Below are positions 58,067 to 64,000 of a stretch of DNA of 64,000 bases, piece by piece; position 1 is the stretch's first letter, and the number at the start of each line of letters is the position of its first letter. The notes beneath the pieces are model-generated. The model was not told where the DNA came from, made no database searches, and saw only the letters and a list, made by a program, of their open reading frames with translations. The DNA comes from Candidatus Pantoea soli. Its GTDB lineage: Bacteria > Pseudomonadota > Gammaproteobacteria > Enterobacterales > Enterobacteriaceae. Where the stretch lies: positions 1,364,001 through 1,428,000 of the forward strand of contig NZ_CP032702.1 in the NCBI RefSeq assembly GCF_007833795.1, given 5' to 3'. Made by a program: the position numbers and the translations under genes.

Positions 58067-59157
58067 TACGCTACCTCCTGTTGTGCGGTAAGCAGTGCGC
58101 GACGGCACGCCATCAGCGGCTGAATACGCTCGCCAAAATCTTCAATCCCCTGCAGGAAATCATCGAAGGTCAGCAGCACGCCCTGCGTGCCGTCCACCCG
58201 GGCGACTTCATCCAGCATGCGTGCCACACTGGCATACGAGCCCACCAGCGTGCCCATGTTGATGTTTACCGCCGATGTCGGGTCTGCCATCTGACGCACG
58301 TTGGTGTCGCTGCCGGATTTGGTGTCCTGCTGGCTCTGGGTGGTGAGCCAGGCCAGCGCTTCTTCGTCAGCGCCGGCTTTGTAGTGCTCCCATTTCTCCC
58401 GGGCGGCCTCGTCGGTTTCCGCGGCAATGATCATAAACAGCACATAGGAGCCGACATCGCGGCCGGTGGCGGCGGCAGCCTGCTTCATACGCGCCGCCGT
58501 GGGCGCGAAGGCCGCAGGCGTATTGACGCCTTTACCAAAGCAGAAGTTGTAATCGGCGTGCTGCGCAGAGAACGCCATGCCTGCGTCGCTCTGACCGGCA
58601 CAAATCACTTTCATGGGTTTCTGCGGGCGCGGGCTGACACGGCAGTCGTTCATGGTAAAGAACTGCCCTTTGAAATCACTCTGCCCTGTGCCCCATAAAT
58701 CGCGCAGGACGGTGACGTATTCCGTCAGGTACTGATAGCGGCTGGCGAAATACTCATCCCCTGGCCACAGCCCCATCTGCTCATACTCGGGTTTCTGCCA
58801 GCCGGTGACCAGGTTGACGCCAAAGCGGCCACCGGAGATGGAATCAATGGTGGACGCCATACGTGCGACGATCGCCGGAGGCAGCGTCAGCGTGGCGGCC
58901 GTGGCATAAATTTCAATGCGTGAAGTGACGGCGGCCAGGCCAGCCATCAGCGTGAAGGATTCGAGGTTATGATCCCAGAACTCTGTTTTGCCGCCGAAAC
59001 CGCGCAGCTTGATCATCGAGAGCGCAAAATCGAAGTGATAGTGTTCGGCTTTCTGCACGATGGCTTTATTGAGTTCAAAAGTAGGCTGATATTGCGGCGC
59101 ATGGGTCGAGATAAGCCAGCCGTTGTTACCGATAGGAACGAAAACGCCAATTTTCAT
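58066..59157 (-). CDS. rutA: Pyrimidine monooxygenase RutA
   Basis: FMNH2-dependent monooxygenase of the luciferase-like family that opens the uracil ring, the first step of the Rut pathway. The 363 residues start [18 protein letters not shown] and include [16 protein letters not shown] flavin-site sequence (here [16 protein letters not shown]) and [19 protein letters not shown] near the end. It is the first gene of the operon, downstream of a sigma-54-like promoter. Confidence 0.97.
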   Translation of the reverse strand: MKIGVFVPIGNNGWLISTHAPQYQPTFELNKAIVQKAEHYHFDFALSMIKLRGFGGKTEFWDHNLESFTLMAGLAAVTSRIEIYATAATLTLPPAIVARMASTIDSISGGRFGVNLVTGWQKPEYEQMGLWPGDEYFASRYQYLTEYVTVLRDLWGTGQSDFKGQFFTMNDCRVSPRPQKPMKVICAGQSDAGMAFSAQHADYNFCFGKGVNTPAAFAPTAARMKQAAAATGRDVGSYVLFMIIAAETDEAAREKWEHYKAGADEEALAWLTTQSQQDTKSGSDTNVRQMADPTSAVNINMGTLVGSYASVARMLDEVARVDGTQGVLLTFDDFLQGIEDFGERIQPLMACRRALLTAQQEVA

Positions 59158-59246
59158 GTGAAACCTCGCTCTGCCTGTTAGGGAATTGCTTCACGCGCTG
59201 CGCTGCATCCTGCACACATCCTGTGGGCGGCGCTCAGGGTAACAAG

Positions 59247-59262
59247 TGCAAGCGCCGTGCCA
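59247..59262 (-). promoter_or_regulatory. Sigma-54 promoter of the rut operon
   Basis: On the minus strand TGGCACGGCGCTTGCA matches the sigma-54 consensus, with GG and GC ten bases apart. It predicts a start near 59236 and a leader of about 80 bases before rutA. This fits NtrC control under nitrogen limitation, as in E. coli. An IHF-like ATCAATTAAATT (59264-59275) lies upstream; only half-site-like NtrC sequences were seen (near 59348 and 59381). Confidence 0.85.
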
Positions 59263-59323
59263 CATCAATTAAATTCTTTTAAAACATAAAGTTATTTAAG
59301 AAGGAAAATACCGGTTGCTATTT

Positions 59324-59339
59324 CGGACCGTTTGGTCAA
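59324..59339. promoter_or_regulatory. RutR operator between rutA and rutR
   Basis: On the minus strand TTGACCAAACGGTCCG fits the RutR consensus TTGACCA-NN-TGGTCAA with a perfect left arm and two mismatches in the right arm. It lies 116 bases before rutR, upstream of the sigma-54 site. Confidence 0.75.
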
Positions 59340-59454
59340 AACAAATTGCACAGTATTCAGGCGTCGTCTGGGCAAAAAAGGTGCATGGCGCGCATTAGGC
59401 GTGACGCAGGGGCTTTGCTATGATGCCTGCTCGCCCTAAGGATGAGGTCACAGA

Positions 59455-60090
59455 GTGAAAAGCGATGAAAAAAAACCGGGACGACGTTCGCGGGCGGTTG
59501 CCGCGAAACGTGCAGCCATTCTGGAAGCCGCGCTGACGTTCTTTTCGCAGTTTGGCATTCACGGCACCAGCCTCGACAAAGTGGCGGAGCGTGCCGAGGT
59601 GTCGAAAACCAACCTGCTTTACTACTATCCTTCCAAAGAAGTGCTCTACGTGGCGGTGCTGAAAGAGATTCTGGATGTGTGGCTCGCGCCGCTGCGCGCA
59701 CTGCGTCACGATCAGGATCCGCTGGCCGCTATCCGCAAATATATTCGCCTGAAGCTGGAAGTCTCGCGCGATCATCCGCAGGCCTCGCGGCTGTTCTGTC
59801 TGGAGATGCTGCAGGGTGCGCCGCTGCTGAAAGGGGAGCTGGCCGGCGATCTCAAAGCGCTGGTGGATGACAAAGCGGCCATTATTGAACGCTGGATTGC
59901 CGAAGGGCGGCTGGCCGGGGTTCAGCCGCAGCACCTGTTTTTTTTACTGTGGGCCACAACCCAGCACTATGCGGATTTTGCCTCGCAGGTCGAAGCCATT
60001 ACCGGCCAGACGCTGAACGACCCGGCGTTTTTCGAACAGACGCTGGAAAATGTACAGCGCATGATCATTGAGGGGATTCGCGTCCGCTGA
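59455..60090 (+). CDS. rutR: TetR-family regulator RutR
   Basis: Uracil/thymine-responsive regulator of the rut operon and of pyrimidine genes. The 211 residues have an N-terminal TetR helix-turn-helix (FFSQFGIHGTSLDKVAERAEVSKTNLLYYYPSKEVLY) and a helical ligand-binding domain. The start is a GTG at 59455 with a GAGGT site upstream. It is divergent from rutA, sharing the operator region. Confidence 0.95.
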   Translation: MKSDEKKPGRRSRAVAAKRAAILEAALTFFSQFGIHGTSLDKVAERAEVSKTNLLYYYPSKEVLYVAVLKEILDVWLAPLRALRHDQDPLAAIRKYIRLKLEVSRDHPQASRLFCLEMLQGAPLLKGELAGDLKALVDDKAAIIERWIAEGRLAGVQPQHLFFLLWATTQHYADFASQVEAITGQTLNDPAFFEQTLENVQRMIIEGIRVR

Positions 60091-60112
60091 TCCCGTTTTA
60101 TCAGGAGCACGC

Positions 60113-61087
60113 ATGGATTCGCTATCACAACTGACGCTGGGCGCTGCGGTTACCGTAGCGGTGATGGGCAAACGCGTGCCGCTGTGGCAGTCGGCGCTGG
60201 TAGGGGCCGTGGCCGGTACGTTGCCGGATCTCGATGTGTTTGTCGATCATGGCGATGCCATCCGCAATATGACGCTGCACCGCACTGAAAGTCATGCGCT
60301 GCTGCTGCTGACGCTGATTGCTCCGCTGTTGGGCTGGCTGGTGGCCGGCATGACGCGCAGCCGGCCTTACTGGCGCAGCTGGTGCCTGGCAATCTGGCTG
60401 GCGCTGATTACGCATCCTTTGCTCGATCTCACCACGGTATACGGCACGCAGCTGGGCCTGCCGCTGACTGATTTCCCGTTTGCTATCGGCAGTATGTCTA
60501 TCGTTGATCCGCTTTACACCTTGCCGCTGCTGCTGGCACTGGGCGTGGCGCTGTGGCGGCGTGATGCGCGCGGCTTGCGCTGGAATCGGGCGGGGCTGCT
60601 GGTGAGCACGCTCTATCTGGGCTGGAGTATGCTGGTGCAGGCGTTTGCCACCCACCAGATTGAACAGGCGCTGGTGCGTCAGGCGGTGCAGCCGCAGCAG
60701 GTGCTGGTCACGCCGACGGCATTCAATACGCTGGTGTGGCGCACGGTGGTGATGACGCCGGAGCGCTACGGTGAAGCTTACTGGTCGCTGTTGTCGCCCT
60801 CCCGTCCGCTGGTAATTCGCTGGTTCGACCGGCATGCCGCGCTGTTCGAAGGCTTCAGGGGCGAGTGGCACGCTGAGCGCGTGGCTTGGTTCAGTCATGG
60901 CTTTTACGCGCTGCGTCAGCAGGGAACCGACACGCTGATTGCCGATTTACGCATGGGGGAAGCGCCGGATTACACCTTCACCTTTAATCTCGGCACGCCG
61001 CAGCAGCCGGCGGCAGCACCCGAAAGACAACCTTCCGTCCGGCCTTCGCTGTCGCAGGCCTGGCATAAGCTGCGTGAACGGCTATAG
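60113..61087 (+). CDS. YdjM-family (DUF457) membrane-bound metal-dependent hydrolase
   Basis: Inner-membrane protein of 324 residues with about four membrane helices in the N-terminal 180 residues and a soluble C-terminal domain. Putative metal-binding residues are in PDLDVFVDHG, HRTESHALL and THPLLDLTT, as in the YdjM/LexA-regulated family. The substrate is unknown. The start at 60113 has AGGAG upstream; a longer in-frame start at 60068 overlaps rutR. It follows rutR by 22 bases and may share its transcript. In E. coli putA follows rutR, so the neighbour differs here. Confidence 0.85.
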   Translation: MDSLSQLTLGAAVTVAVMGKRVPLWQSALVGAVAGTLPDLDVFVDHGDAIRNMTLHRTESHALLLLTLIAPLLGWLVAGMTRSRPYWRSWCLAIWLALITHPLLDLTTVYGTQLGLPLTDFPFAIGSMSIVDPLYTLPLLLALGVALWRRDARGLRWNRAGLLVSTLYLGWSMLVQAFATHQIEQALVRQAVQPQQVLVTPTAFNTLVWRTVVMTPERYGEAYWSLLSPSRPLVIRWFDRHAALFEGFRGEWHAERVAWFSHGFYALRQQGTDTLIADLRMGEAPDYTFTFNLGTPQQPAAAPERQPSVRPSLSQAWHKLRERL

Positions 61088-61123
61088 CCGTACACGCCGC
61101 CGCAGTGGTCAGTCGCCGCGAAT

Positions 61124-61153
61124 AAAAAAAGCCGTCACCACGGTGACGGCTTT
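61124..61153 (-). terminator. Terminator of cycA
   Basis: GCCGTCAC-CGTG-GTGACGGC on the minus strand, followed by TTTTTTTATT. It may also end the YdjM-family gene on the plus strand, with only a short T run. Confidence 0.85.
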
Positions 61154-61173
61154 CAGCAGCGCAGGCTGAAGGA

Positions 61174-62565
61174 TCAGGCTTTGCGCCGGCGCAGCAGCCA
61201 GCCCATGGTCAGCAGGACGAACCACAGTGGCGTCACCATCAGTGCCTGGCGTGTGTCTTCCTGCAGCGTGAGCAACACCAGCACAAAGGCAAAGAACGCC
61301 ATGCAAACCCAGCACATCAGTTTACCCAGCGGCATCTTAAAGGTTGACTGCGCATGACGCTGCGGATGCTGTTTACGGTACGCCAGATAGCTGCACAGAA
61401 TGATGGTCCAGACGAACATAAACAGGATCGCCGACACCGTGGTCACCATGGTGAATACCGTCATCACGTCCGGAATCAGATAGATCAGCGCGACACCTGC
61501 CAGCAGGCACATGCAGGAGAAGAACAGGCCCGTGGTAGGCACCGCGCGGGCGGAGAGCCGGCCAAAGGCTTTATGTGCCACACCCTGTTCCGCCAGGCCA
61601 TACAGCATGCGGCTGGTGGAAAAGATCCCGCTGTTAGCGGAAGATGCCGCAGAAGTCAGCACCACAAAGTTCACGATACTCGCCGCTGCAGGCAGGCCGA
61701 TCAGAACAAACATCTCTACAAACGGGCTGCGATCGGGCATGACCTGATTCCACGGCGTCACGGCCATGATCACCAGCAGCGCCAGCACGTAAAACATAAT
61801 GATACGCAGGGGAATCGCATTGATGGCGCGCGGCAGCACTTTATGCGGATCTTTGGTTTCCGCTGCCGCCGTGCCGACCAGCTCAATCCCCACAAAGGCA
61901 AAGACCGCAATCTGGAAGCCGGCAAAAAAGCCGCTCAGCCCTTTCGGGAACAGGCCGCCGTGATCCCAGATATTGCTCAGTGCGGCGGTGCTGCCGCCAG
62001 GGGAAGGGTAGTGCATGCTGACCAGCACAATGCCGGTGACAATCAGCGCCACAATGGCGACGATTTTGATAATCGCGAACCAGAACTCCATTTCACCAAA
62101 CAGCTTTACCGTGGCGATATTCAGCGCAAGGAACACAAAGACGCAGAGCAGGGCGCTCATCCAGATGGAGAAATCCGGGAACCAGAGCTGGAAATAGGCG
62201 CTGATAGCAACCACATCCGCAATGCCGGTCACCACCCAGCAAAACCAGTAGGTCCAGCCGGTAAAGTAGCCCGCCCAGGGGCCGAGTAAGTCGGCGGCAA
62301 AATCGCTGAACGACTTGTACTCAAGGTTGGAAAGCAGCAGCTCGCCCATGGCGCGCATGACGAAAAACAGCATAAAGCCGATGATCATATAAACGAAAAT
62401 GATCGACGGCCCTGCCAGGCTGATGGTTTTGCCGGAGCCCATAAACAGACCGGTGCCGATAGCACCGCCGATGGCAATCAGCTGGATGTGACGATTATGC
62501 AGGTTGCGCCGGAGTTTTTCCGGCTGTTCGGCCTCAACGGGCACCGCTTTGGATTGATCAACCAT
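61174..62565 (-). CDS. cycA: D-serine/D-alanine/glycine transporter
   Basis: Amino acid permease of the APC family, proton-driven uptake of glycine, D-alanine, D-serine and D-cycloserine. The 463 residues have 12 membrane helices. Highly conserved stretches include RHIQLIAIGGAIGTGLFMGSGK, FWFAIIKIVAIVALI and SAASSANSGIFSTSRML. The sequence follows E. coli CycA closely and ends a few residues earlier. In E. coli it is a target of the GcvB sRNA. I saw no clear gene in the ~285 bases upstream. Confidence 0.93.
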   Translation of the reverse strand: MVDQSKAVPVEAEQPEKLRRNLHNRHIQLIAIGGAIGTGLFMGSGKTISLAGPSIIFVYMIIGFMLFFVMRAMGELLLSNLEYKSFSDFAADLLGPWAGYFTGWTYWFCWVVTGIADVVAISAYFQLWFPDFSIWMSALLCVFVFLALNIATVKLFGEMEFWFAIIKIVAIVALIVTGIVLVSMHYPSPGGSTAALSNIWDHGGLFPKGLSGFFAGFQIAVFAFVGIELVGTAAAETKDPHKVLPRAINAIPLRIIMFYVLALLVIMAVTPWNQVMPDRSPFVEMFVLIGLPAAASIVNFVVLTSAASSANSGIFSTSRMLYGLAEQGVAHKAFGRLSARAVPTTGLFFSCMCLLAGVALIYLIPDVMTVFTMVTTVSAILFMFVWTIILCSYLAYRKQHPQRHAQSTFKMPLGKLMCWVCMAFFAFVLVLLTLQEDTRQALMVTPLWFVLLTMGWLLRRRKA

Positions 62566-62850
62566 AAAGATATCTTTCCTGTCTTGATGTTGTGTCAGCT
62601 CTGCTGGCTGTTAGATAAGGTGCTGTTGCACAGGGCAAGAGGGCATAAGATAGAGGAAAGGCCACCGGTCTCGGTAATGGTTTTTAAACATTTGTGACCT
62701 TTTGCGTGCTTTACCGTGTCAGAAAATATTTACAAGGCAGCGGCGAGGGTCATTTTGGGTAAATCTTCAGCAAAGCGGCCAGTTTCAGCGCGTTGCGCGC
62801 GGCGGGCTTCTACACTTGGTGATTTCGTAACTCCCTAAAAGTGAGGCACC

Positions 62851-63549
62851 GTGCGCGCAATTCTGGCGATTATGCTGCTGGCGTTGGGCGGCTGGTGGAG
62901 CCTGCCGTGGCTGAAAACGCATCTGCCCCCGCAGTGGAATCCCTTCACGCCGCTACAGGTTACCGATCCGCCCGGCTGGCTGACGCGCTATAAACTGCAG
63001 CGCCTGAGCGCTCAGCCGCAAGCCTGTCTGGCGGTGATGAGGCAGGCGCGTGAGCAGGGACGCGTGCAGTTCCGCGAACTGCCGCCATTGCGCGGCGACT
63101 GCGCCATTGACCAGCCGTTGCGCATCACCGGCTTTGGTGCGGTCTCGCTCAGCAGCAGCTTCCTCGCCAGCTGCCCGATGGCGGTGGCCAGCACCCTGTA
63201 TGTCACCCGCAGTGATGCAGTGCTGCAGCAGGCAGGCATTGCCAGCCCGCTGCGGCGCATTGCACACGTCGGCAGCTATGCCTGTCGCAATATTTATCAT
63301 CGCCAGACAGGAAGACGCAGCGAGCATGCCACGGCGGATGCCTGGGATGTGACAGGTTTTCAGCTGGCGAATGGCCGCTGGCTGGAAGTGGGAAAAAACT
63401 GGCAGCAGCCGGCGTAATCCGCCGCTGCGCTGCATGCCCTGTGGCAGAGCGGCTGTGCCACCTTTGGCAATGCGCTGGGGCCGGATTATAACGCCGCCCA
63501 CGCCGGGCATTTTCACCTTGGCATGCGCGGCGCAGGCTTTTGTCGCTGA
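62851..63549 (+). pseudogene. Extensin-like protein gene interrupted by an in-frame stop
   Basis: The frame starts with GTG at 62851 and a signal-like N-terminus (RAILAIMLLALGGWWSLPWL). It reads the extensin-family core (GSYACRNIYHRQTGRRSEHATADAWDVTGFQLANG) up to a TAA at 63415-63417. The same frame continues without shift through 43 more residues, ending GPDYNAAHAGHFHLGMRG...GFCR with a TGA at 63547. This is the family's conserved C-terminus with its HxH. The product is therefore truncated to 188 residues unless the stop is read through or is a sequencing error. The family, possibly zinc-peptidase-like, is often linked to the cell envelope. Confidence 0.82.
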
Positions 63550-63550
63550 G

Positions 63551-64000
63551 TCATACGGCCGGATTGAGGCCGCGTTTTATCAGAAAATGGTTAGCGGGCC
63601 AGGAGAATATAAAGCCGATCATCATCGCCAGCTGCAGCATAAACCAGAAGGGAACCCGCAGCGGGTTAATTTGCTGATTCAGGACATATTTCAGGGCCAG
63701 CGCCATAAAGATAAAAATGCCCGACTGATAAATCAGCAGCGGAAAGGTTTCTGTTTTAAACGCCAGTAACAGCGCCCGGCCAAATGAACAGCGTTCCCGC
63801 TGACGGATAGCCAGAAACTGAAAAAATAATCCCAGCAAAAATGCCAGCGCCAGGCTAATCAGTGCCTGTAATCCTAATTGAGGATTAATTGCGAAATGAT
63901 TTAACAGCGTGATCAGTGGCAATGACAGGACATCGCCCATAATACAGGCCGCAGCCGATAATGAGGTGGAAATAAAAATTGTCTGCCAGCTGGTATAGCG
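63551..64000 (-). CDS. DUF4396-like membrane protein, 5' end outside window
   Basis: Partial hydrophobic protein of at least 150 residues; the frame stays open to the window edge, so its true start is not seen. Four membrane segments are visible. The C-terminal pattern MLQLAMMIGFIFSWPANHFLIKRGLNPAV and the upstream CIMGD match the DUF4396 family as I know it. The function is unknown. It converges with the broken extensin-like gene with one base between stops. Confidence 0.7.
   Translation of the reverse strand, partial: RYTSWQTIFISTSLSAAACIMGDVLSLPLITLLNHFAINPQLGLQALISLALAFLLGLFFQFLAIRQRERCSFGRALLLAFKTETFPLLIYQSGIFIFMALALKYVLNQQINPLRVPFWFMLQLAMMIGFIFSWPANHFLIKRGLNPAV

Noticed and set aside
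61131..61150. GTCACCACGGTGAC in the cycA terminator looks like a matS (MatP-binding) site.
   Set aside because: It does not fit the matS consensus GTGACRNYGTCAC; the arms are in the opposite order and the sequence is explained by the terminator stem.

Overview
The window is a piece of chromosome from a gram-negative enteric bacterium of the order Enterobacterales. It follows the E. coli mukB-to-rut gene order closely (mukB, ldtD, mepK, ycbL, aspC, ompF, asnS, pncB, pepN, ssuEADCB ... pyrD, zapC, ycbX, rlmL, uup, pqiABC, rmf, fabA, ycbZ, matP, ompA, sulA, sxy, yccS, yccF, helD, mgsA, yccT, yccU, hspQ, rlmI, acyP, tusE, yccA, serT, agp, yccJ, wrbA, rut genes). Protein lengths and motifs match the E. 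coli families, but the sequences have diverged and the accessory content differs. This points to a relative outside Escherichia, with Pantoea/Erwinia-like bacteria my best guess. No phage, insertion sequence, CRISPR array or rRNA was seen.

Layout. 1-13400: the 3' half of mukB, two cell-wall enzymes (ldtD, mepK), ycbL, aspC, a major porin with an OmpR-type promoter, asnS, pncB and pepN. 13473-17741: the sulfonate-sulfur operon ssuEADCB on the minus strand. 17742-21916: an AT-rich 0.75-kb spacer, then an accessory trio (unknown protein, Wzx-like flippase, family 2 glycosyltransferase) where E. coli carries a fimbrial cluster. 22037-48444: a long conserved housekeeping block covering pyrimidine synthesis, division (zapC, sulA, matP), rRNA methylation, lipid transport (pqiABC), fatty acid synthesis (fabA), ompA and stress genes. 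48666-48878: two tandem tRNA-Ser(UGA) genes where E. coli has one. 49123-53070: a glucose-1-phosphatase with a long Ala/Lys-rich tail, an aldehyde dehydrogenase, yccJ and wrbA. 53305-60090: an EamA transporter, then the uracil-catabolic operon rutABCDFG (without rutE) under a strong sigma-54-like promoter and a RutR box, with divergent rutR. 60113-64000: a YdjM-family membrane protein, cycA, an extensin-like gene broken by an in-frame stop, and a partial DUF4396-like membrane protein.

Functionally, two nutrient-scavenging operons stand out: ssu (sulfur from alkanesulfonates) and rut (nitrogen from uracil). Both use reduced-flavin monooxygenases fed by a small flavin reductase. Many recognisable control sites are intact: OmpR-type sites at ompF, the ompA promoter, a LexA box at sulA, a FabR palindrome at fabA, sigma-54 and RutR sites at rut, and a strong tRNA promoter.

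Nothing here is clearly a wholly new system. The best candidates for follow-up are the TolA-like tail on Agp, the unidentified protein that opens the polysaccharide trio, the loss of rutE with tight rutD-rutF coupling, a rut terminator hidden inside the convergent gene's coding sequence, the nonsense-interrupted extensin gene, and an orphan terminator-like hairpin in the long spacer before the trio.
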